From assembly GCF_022601675.1 (NCBI RefSeq), contig NZ_JAKVIL010000008.1, forward strand, positions 124,001 to 188,000: 64,000 bases of DNA, given 5' to 3'. Below are positions 46,310 through 55,066 of this stretch, piece by piece. The notes below the pieces were generated by a model. The model saw only the letters and a program-made list of their open reading frames with translations, had not been told where the DNA came from and did no database searches. How positions within the stretch are numbered: the stretch's first letter is position 1; every line of letters begins with the position of its first letter. The translations under genes and the position numbers were made by a program. This DNA comes from Ancylobacter gelatini. Its GTDB lineage: Bacteria > Pseudomonadota > Alphaproteobacteria > Rhizobiales > Xanthobacteraceae.

Positions 46310-47725
46310 CTAGATCACCTTGCCGGGATTCAGCAGATTCAAGGGATCGAGCGCCACCTTCACGCGGTGCATCAGGTCGAGACTGACCGGATCGGCGTAA
46401 TGCGCCAGTTCTTCATGCTTGAGTTTCCCGATGCCGTGCTCGGCGGCGATCGAGCCATCCATGGCCGCCACGATGTCGTGGACGATGCGGTTGAAATGCT
46501 CCCACATGTCGATGAAGTCAGCCTTGTCCATGCCTACCGGCTGGCTCAGGTTGAAATGAATATTGCCGTCGCCGACATGGCCGAACGGGCACGGCCGCAG
46601 CCCCGGCAGCGCCGCCATGCAGGCCGGCAGCGCCCGCGCGAGGAATTCCGGGACGCGGGAGACCGGCACCGAGACGTCGTGCTTGATCGAGCCACCCTCG
46701 TGCTTCTGCGCCTCCGACATATCTTCGCGCAGCCGCCACAGCGCATTGGCCTGCGCTTCGCTCGACGCGATGACCGCATCCAGCAGTTCGCCGGCCTCGA
46801 AGGCGGCGCCCAGCCCCTCCTCCATCAGCGGACCGAGTTCGAAGGTGCGGGTCGGCGAGGAGAATTCGGCCAGCACGTACCAGTCATAGACCTCGCCAAG
46901 CGGGCGGGTGGTGCCGGGCATGTGCCGGAGCACGGTCTGGATGCCGAATTCGGCCATCAGCTCGAAGGTGGTGAGCGCGTCGCCCGCGAGGCTGCGCAGC
47001 CGGTGCAGCAGCGCCAGCGCGGATTCCGGGTCCGGCACGGCGAGGAAGGCGGTGGAACGCTGCACCGGACGCGGGAACAGCTTCAGCACCGCGGCAGTGA
47101 TAATGCCGAGCGTGCCCTCGGTTCCCAGGAACAACTGCTTGAGATCGTAGCCGGCATTGTTCTTGCGCAGGCGACGCAGCCCGTTCCACACCCGTCCATC
47201 CGCCAGCACGACCTCAAGGCCGAGTACCAGCTCGCGCGCATTGCCGTAGCGCAGAACCGCCGTGCCGCCGGCATTTGTGGCGAGGTTGCCGCCGATGCGG
47301 CAGGAGCCCTGCGAGGCGATGTGCAGCGGGAACAGGCAGTCCACCTCCTCCGCCGCCTTGTGCACCGTATCGAGGATGCAGCCGGCCTCCACGGTCATGG
47401 TCAGGTCGACGGGATCGACATTGCGGATGCGGTCGAGCCGCGCCAGCGAGAGCACCAGCTCGCCGAACGGCATCTGCCCGCCGACCAGCCCGGTATTGCC
47501 ACCCTGCGGCACCAGCGGCGCCCCGGCCTTCGCGCATTCGGCGACAATGAACGCGACCTCCTCGGTGGAACCCGGCCGCAGCACCGCCGGGGTGCGCCCG
47601 TCATAAAGCCCGCGCTCCTCGCGCAGATAGGCAGCCGTATCGGCCGGATCGGTCAGCACATGCTGGGCACCGATGCGCTGGGCGATGACGGCGAGAAGGG
47701 CGGAGAGGTCGGGAGAGGAGGACAT
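46310..47725 (-). CDS. FAD-binding 2-hydroxyacid dehydrogenase (D-2-hydroxyglutarate/D-lactate/glycolate type)
   Basis: A 471-residue flavoenzyme of the FAD_binding_4 / FAD-oxidase_C family. The FAD-binding part contains PLVPQGGNTGLVGGQ and GSCRIGGNLATNAGGT; the C-terminal cap holds FGHVGDGNIHFNLSQP, with metal-binding histidines, and AEHGIGKLKHEELAHY. Length and motif pattern resemble bacterial D-2-hydroxyglutarate dehydrogenases more than GlcD of glycolate oxidase, for which the partner genes glcEF are missing here. The ATG at 47725 (MSSSPD) has GGA 9 bases upstream; an in-frame ATG 12 bases earlier is possible. Single gene. Confidence 0.85.
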   Translation of the reverse strand: MSSSPDLSALLAVIAQRIGAQHVLTDPADTAAYLREERGLYDGRTPAVLRPGSTEEVAFIVAECAKAGAPLVPQGGNTGLVGGQMPFGELVLSLARLDRIRNVDPVDLTMTVEAGCILDTVHKAAEEVDCLFPLHIASQGSCRIGGNLATNAGGTAVLRYGNARELVLGLEVVLADGRVWNGLRRLRKNNAGYDLKQLFLGTEGTLGIITAAVLKLFPRPVQRSTAFLAVPDPESALALLHRLRSLAGDALTTFELMAEFGIQTVLRHMPGTTRPLGEVYDWYVLAEFSSPTRTFELGPLMEEGLGAAFEAGELLDAVIASSEAQANALWRLREDMSEAQKHEGGSIKHDVSVPVSRVPEFLARALPACMAALPGLRPCPFGHVGDGNIHFNLSQPVGMDKADFIDMWEHFNRIVHDIVAAMDGSIAAEHGIGKLKHEELAHYADPVSLDLMHRVKVALDPLNLLNPGKVI

Positions 47726-48050
47726 GCGGCATTCCATGGTGAAGGGCGCTCGCGCCCACGTCGCCCGCCACCATATGGGCGGTTTCGCCAGAGGCAAGGT
47801 CGCCATCGCCAGATGCTGGCGCCGACGCACCCGGCGGCATTGACGACCGGCGCGCCACACGTCGCGGCAACCCGCGCACCCGCGCGCCGGGTGCAGGGCT
47901 TCGCGGGCCGTGACCGCGTGACCGCCGGCCACTGTCTCCCCCGGCCGGCGCCCGCTGATCCAAGCGACGACGTGGAAGGCCGAGCCTCCCGGCACCGCTG
48001 CCGCCGCTCGCCCCTTGCCCCCGCGCGGCTTTGCCCCTATCCCCACCGCC
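47726..48050. other. 325-base gap between the FAD-dehydrogenase and Uup genes
   Basis: A GC-rich divergent intergenic region. I see no ribosome-binding site with a small gene, no clear hexamer pair and no long dyad. Confidence 0.5.
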
Positions 48051-49868
48051 ATGGCACCCCCTCTCCTTCTGCTTCAAGACACGCGCCTCACCTTCGGCGG
48101 CACCCCGCTGCTGGAAGGGGCTGAACTTTCCGTCTCCGCCGGCGAGCGCGTCAGCCTCGTCGGGCGCAACGGCTCGGGTAAGTCGACCCTGCTCAAGATC
48201 GCCGCGGGTATGGTTCAGGCCGATTCCGGGGCGCGCTTCGTGCAGCCGGGCGCCACCGTGCGCTATTTGCCGCAGGAGCCGGACCTCTCGGGCTTCGAGA
48301 CCACGCTCGCCTATGTCGAGGCCGGCATGGGACCGGGCGACCAGGAGTATCGCGCGCTCTATCTGCTGAACGAACTCGGCCTCACCGGCGACGAGCATCC
48401 CTCCACCCTCTCTGGCGGCGAGGCGAGGCGCGCGGCGCTTGCGCGCGTGCTGGCGCCCGAGCCGGACATCCTGCTGCTCGACGAGCCGACCAACCATCTC
48501 GACCTGCCGGCCATCGAATGGCTGGAATCCGAGATCGCGTCTTCGCGCTCCGCCCTCGTGCTGATCAGCCATGACCGGCGCTTCCTTGAGGATCTCACCC
48601 GCGCCACGGTCTGGCTCGATCGCGGCAGGACGCGCCGTATGGAACGCGGCTTCAAATTCTTCGAGGAATGGCGCGACCAGGTCCTCGAAGAAGAGGAGCG
48701 CGACCAGCAGAAGCTTGCCCGGCAGATCGTCGCGGAAGAGCACTGGATGCGCTACGGCGTCACCGCCCGGCGCAAGCGAAACATGCGCCGCGTCGGCCAG
48801 CTCGCCGACCTGCGCAAGCAGTTCCGCGAGCACCGCCATGCGCTCGGCACCGTGTCGCTGACCTCCACCCAGGCGGAAGTTTCCGGCAAGCTGGTGATGG
48901 AAGCCGAGCACATCGCCAAGTCCTATGGCGACCGGGTGATCGTGCGCGACCTGTCGATCCGCATCCAGCGCGGCGACCGCATCGGCATCGTCGGCCCGAA
49001 CGGCGCGGGCAAGACCACCTTGCTCAAGATGCTCACCGGCGAACTCGAACCCGACAGCGGCACCGCCAAGATCGGCACCAACATCGAAATGGCGACGCTC
49101 GACCAGCGCCGCGCCGCGCTCGACCCCGAACGCTCGGTGCGCGACACGCTGACCGACGGGCGCGGCGACCAGGTGTTCATCGGCGGCAATCCGCGCCATG
49201 TGATCGGCTATATGAAGGACTTCCTGTTCATGCCGGAACAGGCGCGCACGCCGGTGTCCTCGCTCTCGGGCGGCGAGCGCGGGCGGCTGCTGCTGGCCTG
49301 TGCGCTGGCGCAGGCCTCAAACCTGATGGTGCTCGACGAGCCGACCAACGATCTCGACCTCGAGACCCTCGATCTCCTCGAAGAGATGATCGACGACTAT
49401 GCCGGCACCGTCCTGCTGGTGAGCCACGACCGCGACTTCCTCGACCGCACCGTCACCGCCACCATCGCCTATGAGGGCGAAGGCAACTGGAACGTCTATG
49501 CCGGCGGTTATTCCGACATGGTGGCGCAGCGCGGCCATGGCGTGAAGGCGAAAGCGGCTGCGGCCGCGCCGGCCAAGCCCGCAGCCAGCGCGGCCGGCGC
49601 GACCGCAAAAGCTTCTCCCGCCGCATCCAAGCGCAAGCTCTCCAACAAGGAGAAATATGCGCTGGAACAGATGCCGCGGCAGATGGCGCAGCTTGAATCG
49701 GATATTTCCCGGCTCAACAACCGTCTCGCCACGCCGAACTTCTACACGCGCGACCCTGCCGGCTTCCAGAAGGCCACCGCCGAGCTGACCAAGGCCCAGG
49801 CCGACCTCGCCAAGATGGAAGAGCAATGGCTGGAGCTGGAAATGCTGCGCGAGGAACTGGGGGGTTAG
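48051..49868 (+). CDS. uup: ABC-F ATPase of the Uup type
   Basis: A 605-residue soluble protein with two ABC domains. Walker A motifs are GRNGSGKSTLLKI and GPNGAGKTTLLKM, signatures TLSGGEARR and SLSGGERGRL, each followed by LDEPTNHLD or LDEPTNDLD. The inter-domain linker (EEWRDQVLEEEERDQQKLARQ in part) is helical. A C-terminal coiled-coil domain (about 540-605; KYALEQMPRQMAQLESDISR in the middle), preceded by an Ala/Lys-rich hinge, identifies the Uup subfamily, which acts on ribosomes and branched DNA. It is transcribed with the SpoU methyltransferase gene 6 bases downstream. Confidence 0.9.
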   Translation: MAPPLLLLQDTRLTFGGTPLLEGAELSVSAGERVSLVGRNGSGKSTLLKIAAGMVQADSGARFVQPGATVRYLPQEPDLSGFETTLAYVEAGMGPGDQEYRALYLLNELGLTGDEHPSTLSGGEARRAALARVLAPEPDILLLDEPTNHLDLPAIEWLESEIASSRSALVLISHDRRFLEDLTRATVWLDRGRTRRMERGFKFFEEWRDQVLEEEERDQQKLARQIVAEEHWMRYGVTARRKRNMRRVGQLADLRKQFREHRHALGTVSLTSTQAEVSGKLVMEAEHIAKSYGDRVIVRDLSIRIQRGDRIGIVGPNGAGKTTLLKMLTGELEPDSGTAKIGTNIEMATLDQRRAALDPERSVRDTLTDGRGDQVFIGGNPRHVIGYMKDFLFMPEQARTPVSSLSGGERGRLLLACALAQASNLMVLDEPTNDLDLETLDLLEEMIDDYAGTVLLVSHDRDFLDRTVTATIAYEGEGNWNVYAGGYSDMVAQRGHGVKAKAAAAAPAKPAASAAGATAKASPAASKRKLSNKEKYALEQMPRQMAQLESDISRLNNRLATPNFYTRDPAGFQKATAELTKAQADLAKMEEQWLELEMLREELGG

Positions 49869-49874
49869 GCTGAC

Positions 49875-50678
49875 ATGCCGTCCCTCATCCCCCTCGCTTC
49901 GTCCGACGATCCGCGCATCGCGCCCTATCATGCCATTCGCGAGCGCGATCTGGTGGGGCGCGGCGGGCGGTTCATCGTCGAGGGGCGCACCGTGCTCGAC
50001 GTCGCGCTCTCTCCGCGCAACCGCTTCGCGCTGGATTCGCTCCTGATCGCGGAGAGCCGCGTCTCCACGCTGGCGCCGCTGCTGGCGCAGGCCCCGGCCG
50101 AGTTGCCGGTCTACACTGCCTCGCAGGACATTCTCGACGGCATTACCGGCTTCCACATCCATCGCGGCATGCTCGGCATCGGCCTGCGCGGCGAGGCGCG
50201 GTCGATGGAACAGGCCATCGCCGCGCTGCCGGACGAGGCGCTGGTGGTGGTTCCGCTCGGCATCACCAATCACGACAATGTCGGCGGCATCATGCGCAAC
50301 GCCGCCGCCTTCGGGGCCGATGCGGTGCTGTTCGACTTCGCCTCGTGCGATCCGCTCTACCGCAAGGCCATCCGCGTCTCGGTCGGCGGAAGCCTTGTCG
50401 TGCCGTTCGCCCGCGAGGGCGTGGCAGAGCGCATTCTGGATCTACTGGCGGCAAGCGGGTTCGAGCTTCTTGCCTTCAGCCCGGCGGGAAAGCATGTACT
50501 TTCGCAGGTAAAACGGCAGCCACGCACCGCCCTGCTGCTGGGCGCCGAAGGTCCGGGACTCAGCCCCCACATACTGGAACGCACGCGCACGGTGCGAATA
50601 CCGATGAAAGCCGGCTTTGATTCACTCAATGTCGCGACCAGTTGCGGGATTGCACTACACCAACTTACCTTTGGGTGA
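49875..50678 (+). CDS. SpoU-family RNA 2'-O-methyltransferase
   Basis: A 267-residue SPOUT-type methyltransferase (TrmH/RlmB-like). Residues about 25-120 form the substrate-binding part; the knotted catalytic domain carries motif 1 NHDNVGGIMRNAAAFGADAV, motif 2 LLGAEGPGLS and motif 3 IPMKAGFDSLNVATSCGIAL. These use S-adenosylmethionine to methylate the ribose of rRNA or tRNA; the site cannot be predicted. It starts 6 bases after uup, so it is probably in the same operon and ends before the terminator at 50786. Confidence 0.9.
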   Translation: MPSLIPLASSDDPRIAPYHAIRERDLVGRGGRFIVEGRTVLDVALSPRNRFALDSLLIAESRVSTLAPLLAQAPAELPVYTASQDILDGITGFHIHRGMLGIGLRGEARSMEQAIAALPDEALVVVPLGITNHDNVGGIMRNAAAFGADAVLFDFASCDPLYRKAIRVSVGGSLVVPFAREGVAERILDLLAASGFELLAFSPAGKHVLSQVKRQPRTALLLGAEGPGLSPHILERTRTVRIPMKAGFDSLNVATSCGIALHQLTFG

Positions 50679-50785
50679 TCACGCCCGCTTGAACGTGCGA
50701 ATCACGCTCGACAATCGGCCCGGCAGCGCGCATGCTTGTACTTGTAATACCAGACGGCACGCCGTCTTTATGACCGTTCACTTTC

Positions 50786-50818
50786 AAAAGCCCGAAGCTC
50801 TGCTTCGGGCTTTTTTTT
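50786..50818 (+). terminator. Strong rho-independent terminator
   Basis: AAAAGCCCGAAGC / GCTTCGGGCTTTT stem with a 3-base loop, running into T8. It lies 108 bases after the SpoU-type gene. A smaller hairpin AGACGGC/GCCGTCT precedes it at 50752-50767. The two frame a possible 3' UTR or small RNA, but I see no conserved feature. Confidence 0.88.
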
Positions 50819-50904
50819 ATCCGCGCGGCGGCGATGTCGCAGGTCGCGGGCCATTTCCGGGCGGACGGGTTTGGCGTAGCGTCACGGGAAACAGGGCACT
50901 CCCG

Positions 50905-51522
50905 ATGCCGAACCCGACACCACATCCTGCAGCCGCCCCGCCCCGCCTCGACATCGTGAAGCTCGGCGGCAGCCTCACGGCCTCGGCGCGCCTGCCGGCG
51001 TTGCTGGCTCATTACGCCGAAATCGGCCCGCCGGTGGTGCTGGTGCCGGGTGGCGGCCCGCTGGCGGATGCGGTGCGCGCGCTCCAGCCCCGGCTCGCGC
51101 TGTCCGGCCATACCGCCCATCACATGGCGATCCTCGCCATGGAACAGACCGCCCTCGCCTTCGCCGACATCGAGCCGCGCCTCATCCCCTGTGCGGATGC
51201 CGCTGCGATCTCCCGCGCCCATGATGACGGCCGCGCCGCGCTGTGGCTGCCGGCCGCCATGGCGCGCGCGGCGCAGGATCTGCCGGAAAGCTGGGACGTC
51301 ACATCGGACAGCCTCGCGCTGTGGCTGGGCATCCAGCTCGGTGCGGCGCGGGTGGTCTTCGTGAAATCGGCGCCGGTCGTTCAACCGCACGGCCCGCCCG
51401 GGGACTGGGCGGCCGCCGGACTGGTGGACCCTCACGTGCCGGTGCTTGCCCGCCGCTTCGCCGGCAGGCTAGAAGCCGCCTCGTCCGACGATGTTCTGGA
51501 AAAGGGGAGCCGGGCGGCATGA
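50905..51522 (+). CDS. Archaeal-type amino acid kinase family protein of the H4MPT island
   Basis: A 205-residue amino acid kinase-fold protein (aspartate/glutamate/uridylate kinase superfamily). The opening VKLGGSLTASARLPALLAH and glycine loop VLVPGGGPLADAVRAL are clear; SDSLALWLGIQLGA and VVFVKSAP follow, matching the small archaeal kinases of COG2054. This family occurs in bacteria almost only in tetrahydromethanopterin gene islands, where it is thought to help make the cofactor (phosphorylation of a tyramine-derived or similar intermediate is a possibility). It is the first gene of a five-gene operon and overlaps the flavoprotein gene by ATGA. Confidence 0.82.
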   Translation: MPNPTPHPAAAPPRLDIVKLGGSLTASARLPALLAHYAEIGPPVVLVPGGGPLADAVRALQPRLALSGHTAHHMAILAMEQTALAFADIEPRLIPCADAAAISRAHDDGRAALWLPAAMARAAQDLPESWDVTSDSLALWLGIQLGAARVVFVKSAPVVQPHGPPGDWAAAGLVDPHVPVLARRFAGRLEAASSDDVLEKGSRAA

Positions 51523-51548
51523 GTACGGACGACATGAGTACGGACGAC
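51519..51548 (+). repeat. Tandem 15-bp duplication at the afpA/dmrB start codon
   Basis: ATGAGTACGGACGAC occurs twice head to tail (51519-51533, 51534-51548), giving MSTDDMSTDD. Both copies start with an in-frame ATG. The first overlaps the kinase stop codon; the second would be the start if translation reinitiates downstream. Confidence 0.85.
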
Positions 51549-52115
51549 ATGGGCGCGAACGGCACGACCTATCCGCGCTGGAGCTGGGCGCTGACTGGCT
51601 CCGGGCATTTTTTCACCGAGTCCATCGCGCTGATCAAGCAATTGCCCGCCGTCGACCTGTTCGTCTCGAAGGCGGCGGACGAGGTCCTGCGGATGTACAA
51701 GCAGGAATTGCCGGAGGGCACCCGCATCTTCAGGGAAACCACCGCCAGCTCCGCTCCGGTCGGCCGGTTCTATGAGGGCCTGTACCACACGCTCGTGGTC
51801 TCGCCGGCCTCGTCCAACACCGTGGCGAAATGCGTGTTCGGCATTTCCGACACGCTGGTGACCAACTGCTTCGCGCAGGCCGGCAAATGCCGGGTGCCCT
51901 CGATCGTGTTTGCCTGCGACACCGCGCCGGAGATGATCACCATGGCGCCCAAGGGGCCGGTCTCGGTCTATCCGCGCCGCATCGACCTCGAAAACACCGC
52001 CAAGCTCAAGGAGTTTGACGACACGACGGTGGTCGAATCCATCGAGGACCTGACGAGCGCCATCGCGGCCCGTACCCGCTGGCTGGCGGGTGAAGGCGCG
52101 TCGGCGCATGGCTGA
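51519..52115 (+). CDS. afpA: Flavoprotein DmrB/AfpA (dihydromethanopterin reductase-like)
   Basis: A 198-residue flavoprotein of the archaeal type found in H4MPT islands (AfpA/DmrB). The FMN-binding fold starts at SWALTGSGHFFTESIALIKQ and continues with TTASSAPVGRFYEGLYHTLV and VVSPASSNTVAKCVFGISD. The characterised DmrB of Paraburkholderia is a dihydromethanopterin reductase, so this protein probably makes the reduced cofactor in the last step. The start codon lies within a 15-bp duplication, so the N-terminus is MSTDDMSTDD or MSTDD. It overlaps both neighbours (ATGA with the kinase, 8 bases with the next gene). Confidence 0.82.
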   Translation: MSTDDMSTDDMGANGTTYPRWSWALTGSGHFFTESIALIKQLPAVDLFVSKAADEVLRMYKQELPEGTRIFRETTASSAPVGRFYEGLYHTLVVSPASSNTVAKCVFGISDTLVTNCFAQAGKCRVPSIVFACDTAPEMITMAPKGPVSVYPRRIDLENTAKLKEFDDTTVVESIEDLTSAIAARTRWLAGEGASAHG

Positions 52116-53559
52116 GCCCCCATCGGCGGAGCGGCCGTCACGACCGGAAAAGGTCGCCCTCGTCACCGGCTCACTCGCCGAGCCGCGCCTCGCCAAGATC
52201 GCCGGCGACATCGCCGATGCCAGCCTTGATCCGGTCGTGGTGAGTGTCGGGGTCAAGGTCGCGGCACTGATGACCGCCGAGATTGTGGAACGCCGGCTCA
52301 AGATCCCCGAAGGCACCGACCGCGTGCTGATGCCCGGACGGTTTCGCGGCGACCTCGAAAGGCTGGAGCGCTTCTTCGGCGTGCCGTTTGCGCGCGGGCC
52401 GGACGAGGTGGCCGATCTGCCGGATTATTTCGGGCTGGAGCGACGGGCGGTCGACCTGTCGAAGCACGACGTCACCATCTTCGCCGAGATCGTCGACGCG
52501 ACCAGGATGGACATTCCCGCCCTCATCGAGCGCGCGCGCTTCCTCAAAGGCGAGGGCGCGGACGTGATCGACCTCGGCTGCCTGCCCGATACGCCGTTCC
52601 CGCATCTGGAAGACGCCATCGCCGCGCTGCAGGCGGAAGGCCTGCGGGTCAGCGTCGACTCCTTCGACCCGGCCGAACTCGCTCGCGCCACCCGCGCCGG
52701 CGCCGATTTCCTGCTGAGCCTGAACGAGACCAATCTCGACATCGCGAAGGAAGGCGCCGCCGTGCCGGTGCTGGTGCCGGCAAAGCAGGGCGACCTCGAC
52801 TCGCTGGTCCGCGCCGTCGAGGCCTGCCTTGCCAGCGGACAGCCCTTCTATGCCGACCCGATCCTCGACCCGATCCACTACGGCTTCACGCCGTCCATCG
52901 TGCGTTATGCCGAGCTGAGGCGGCGTTTTCCCGACATTCCCATGCTGATGGGCATCGGCAATGTCACCGAACTGACCGACGCCGACACCACCGGCATCAA
53001 CGCGCTGCTGATGGGCATGATATCGGAGCTGCGCATCCAGGCGGTGCTGGCGGTGCAGGTCAGCCCGCATTGCCGCACGGCGGTGCGGGAATTCGACCGG
53101 GCGCGGCGGGAATTCTACGCGGCCCGGCAGGCCGGCGCGCTGCCTCAAGGGTTTGGCGGCGGGCTGATGGCGCTGCGCGATCGCAAGCCTCACGCCGCCA
53201 GCCCGGAGGATATCGCCCGGCTCGCCAGCGAGGTGCGCGACCGCAATTTTCGCATCGATGTCGCCGCCGATGGTATCCATGTCTATAATCGCGACGGTCA
53301 TCAGATTGCCGACGAACCTTTCGCGCTGTTCCCGCATCTGGGCGTGGAAGGCGATGGCGCGCATGCCTTCTATCTCGGCGTGGAGACCGCCCGGGCGGAA
53401 ATCGCCTACAAGCTGGGCAAGCGCTACGCGCAGGACGAGGGGCTGAAATGGGGCGCGGCGGGCGAGATCGCCGGTAGCCCCGAGGCGGCGCATCGTTTGA
53501 CATTCAAGGAAGCCGGCACGACGCTGGCCGCGAAGAAAAACAAGGGCGAAGCCGAATGA
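52108..53559 (+). CDS. Dihydropteroate synthase-like protein with N-terminal DUF6513-type domain
   Basis: A 483-residue protein. The N-terminal third (about 8-130) is the domain fused to archaeal-type dihydropteroate synthase-related proteins (ALVTGSLAEPRLAKIAGDIA). From about 130 the TIM-barrel shows DIPALIERARFLKGEGADVIDLG, SVDSFDPAEL and FLLSLNETNLDIAK, the pattern of MJ0107-type enzymes that make a methanopterin precursor in place of 7,8-dihydropteroate (the first motif is given in part here). The C-terminal segment DGIHVYNRDGHQI is uncharacterised. It overlaps the flavoprotein gene and DUF447 gene (ATGA). Role: condensation of the pterin and arylamine in H4MPT synthesis, by inference. 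Confidence 0.8.
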   Translation: MAEPPSAERPSRPEKVALVTGSLAEPRLAKIAGDIADASLDPVVVSVGVKVAALMTAEIVERRLKIPEGTDRVLMPGRFRGDLERLERFFGVPFARGPDEVADLPDYFGLERRAVDLSKHDVTIFAEIVDATRMDIPALIERARFLKGEGADVIDLGCLPDTPFPHLEDAIAALQAEGLRVSVDSFDPAELARATRAGADFLLSLNETNLDIAKEGAAVPVLVPAKQGDLDSLVRAVEACLASGQPFYADPILDPIHYGFTPSIVRYAELRRRFPDIPMLMGIGNVTELTDADTTGINALLMGMISELRIQAVLAVQVSPHCRTAVREFDRARREFYAARQAGALPQGFGGGLMALRDRKPHAASPEDIARLASEVRDRNFRIDVAADGIHVYNRDGHQIADEPFALFPHLGVEGDGAHAFYLGVETARAEIAYKLGKRYAQDEGLKWGAAGEIAGSPEAAHRLTFKEAGTTLAAKKNKGEAE

Positions 53560-54122
53560 TCCGCGAGACCATCGTCACCACCCGCTCGGCCTCCGGCGAG
53601 CCGCATATCGCGCCGATGGGTGCGACGGTGATCGAGGGCGGCTATCTCCTCCAGCCATTCCGCCCCTCGCGCACGCTGGACAATCTGGTCGCGACCCGCA
53701 TCGCGGTGGTGAACTTCACCGATGACGTGCGCATCTTCGCCGGCTGCGTGGTCGGGCGGCGCATGAATGTGGATGTCAGCAAGTCGGTCTATCTCGACTG
53801 CCCGCGCCTGTCCGACGCCATCGCCAATGACGAGGTGACGGTGGAGCGCATCGAGGAGGATCCCCACCGGCCGAAAATCTACTGCAAGACCTATTACCGC
53901 GACAATCACAAGCGCTTCGAGGGCATGAACCGCGCAAAGGCCGCGGTACTGGAAGCCGCAGTGCTGGCGAGCCGGCTTGATATGCTCACCGACGAGAAGG
54001 TCGACCAGGAGATGGCCTATCTTGCCATCGCGGTCGAGAAGACCGCCGGGCCTGACGAGCTGGAGGCGTGGGGCTGGGTGCAGGAGGCCATCGCCGAGCA
54101 TCGCCGCAGGCGGGCATCATGA
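53556..54122 (+). CDS. DUF447 family protein of the H4MPT island
   Basis: A 188-residue protein of the DUF447 family, which looks like a flavin-reductase-like split barrel: IRETIVTTRSASGEPHIAPMG opens it (in part) and VATRIAVVNFTDDVRIFAG forms the central strand pair. DUF447 members occur in methanogens and in methylotrophic bacteria, in gene islands for methanopterin-linked C1 metabolism, without a proven reaction. It is coupled by ATGA overlaps to both neighbours. Confidence 0.82.
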   Translation: MIRETIVTTRSASGEPHIAPMGATVIEGGYLLQPFRPSRTLDNLVATRIAVVNFTDDVRIFAGCVVGRRMNVDVSKSVYLDCPRLSDAIANDEVTVERIEEDPHRPKIYCKTYYRDNHKRFEGMNRAKAAVLEAAVLASRLDMLTDEKVDQEMAYLAIAVEKTAGPDELEAWGWVQEAIAEHRRRRAS

Positions 54123-54853
54123 GCGCCGGACACGGCACGGCGGCGCCTGCGACCGGACTGCTCGCCAGCGTCGCGGACCTTGCCGAGATGGAACTCGCCC
54201 GGGTCGGCGGCGCCGATATCATTGACCTGAAGCAGCCCGCCTTCGGGGCGCTCGGCGCGTGGAGCGTCGAGGCGCTGATCTCCGCCGTCCAGCTCTGGCG
54301 CGGCTGGGGGCCCGCCGCCCCCGCACTCTCGGCCACTGCCGGAGACCAGCCCATGGTGCCGGTGCTGCTGCGCACCGCCGCGGAGCGCGTGGCGGCGACC
54401 GGCGTGCCCCTCGTCAAGGTCGGCCTGTTCGCCTCGCCCTCCATGGAAGCGTGCATCGAGGCGCTGGCGCCGCTTGCCGACGCCCACCGGCTGATCGGCG
54501 TCCTGTTCGCCGACCAGCAGCTGGATTTCGCCGTTGTCGGCGCGCTGGGGCGGGCGGGCTTTTCCGGCATCATGCTCGATACCGCCGACAAGAAATCCGG
54601 TCCGCTGACCGCTCATCTCGACCCGCTGACGCTTGGCCAGTTCGTGCAGGAGGCTCGCCGGCACGGGCTGATGACCGGCCTTGCCGGCTCGCTGACCCTC
54701 GACGACATCGCCCCGCTCGCCATGGTGGGGCCGGATTATCTCGGTTTTCGCGGAGCGCTATGCGCGCAGGGGCGCACCGGGACGCTGGACCCGGCACGGC
54801 TGGCGCAGGTGCGCGCCCGGCTACCGGCGCAGGCCGGCACCGCGACGGGTTGA
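54119..54853 (+). CDS. mfnB: (5-formylfuran-3-yl)methyl phosphate synthase
   Basis: A 244-residue TIM-barrel enzyme of the DUF556 group. In methanogens MfnB condenses two glyceraldehyde-3-phosphate molecules to 4-HFC-phosphate, the furan of methanofuran. The active-site motif GGADIIDLKQPAFGALGAW gives the Schiff-base lysine region of MJ1099 (DIIDxKxP); KVGLF and LDTADKKSGPLTAHLD carry further lysines. It ends the plus-strand biosynthetic operon (overlap ATGA with DUF447), and makes the furan part of the methanofuran analogue used by the Fhc complex encoded 2 kb away. Confidence 0.86.
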   Translation: MSAGHGTAAPATGLLASVADLAEMELARVGGADIIDLKQPAFGALGAWSVEALISAVQLWRGWGPAAPALSATAGDQPMVPVLLRTAAERVAATGVPLVKVGLFASPSMEACIEALAPLADAHRLIGVLFADQQLDFAVVGALGRAGFSGIMLDTADKKSGPLTAHLDPLTLGQFVQEARRHGLMTGLAGSLTLDDIAPLAMVGPDYLGFRGALCAQGRTGTLDPARLAQVRARLPAQAGTATG

Positions 54854-55066
54854 CTCGACGCACCGGAAGGTCCACTGAGCGCCCCGCCGCGCGCTTTCGT
54901 CATCGCGGCGCAACCGGAACCCCCTAGCCATGTCCAGCGACAGTCAAAGTCGATTGTTTATGCCGCCGGTGGCCGCCGCGGCCTGATCCGCGAAGGGTAA
55001 TCCTCCCCGCGCATCCGGCTCTCCGTGCGACCGCCCCTGCGGCCGTCGACGGAAAGAAGAGCCCGA

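Noticed and set aside
46367-48124. A 585-codon plus-strand frame opposite the FAD-dependent dehydrogenase
   Set aside because: Shadow frame; no domain; it would overlap the Uup start.
50679-50785. A small RNA between the SpoU gene and its terminator
   Set aside because: A small hairpin and the strong terminator are present, but there is no promoter and no sign of conservation visible in one sequence; a 3' UTR is simpler.
51519-51548. Phase variation by the 15-bp duplication
   Set aside because: The unit is a multiple of three, so gain or loss of a copy keeps the frame and cannot switch the gene on or off.
54854-55066. A magnesium riboswitch (M-box) before mgtE
   Set aside because: The leader has GC-rich hairpins but none of the M-box landmarks that I can recognise; a covariance-model search would decide.
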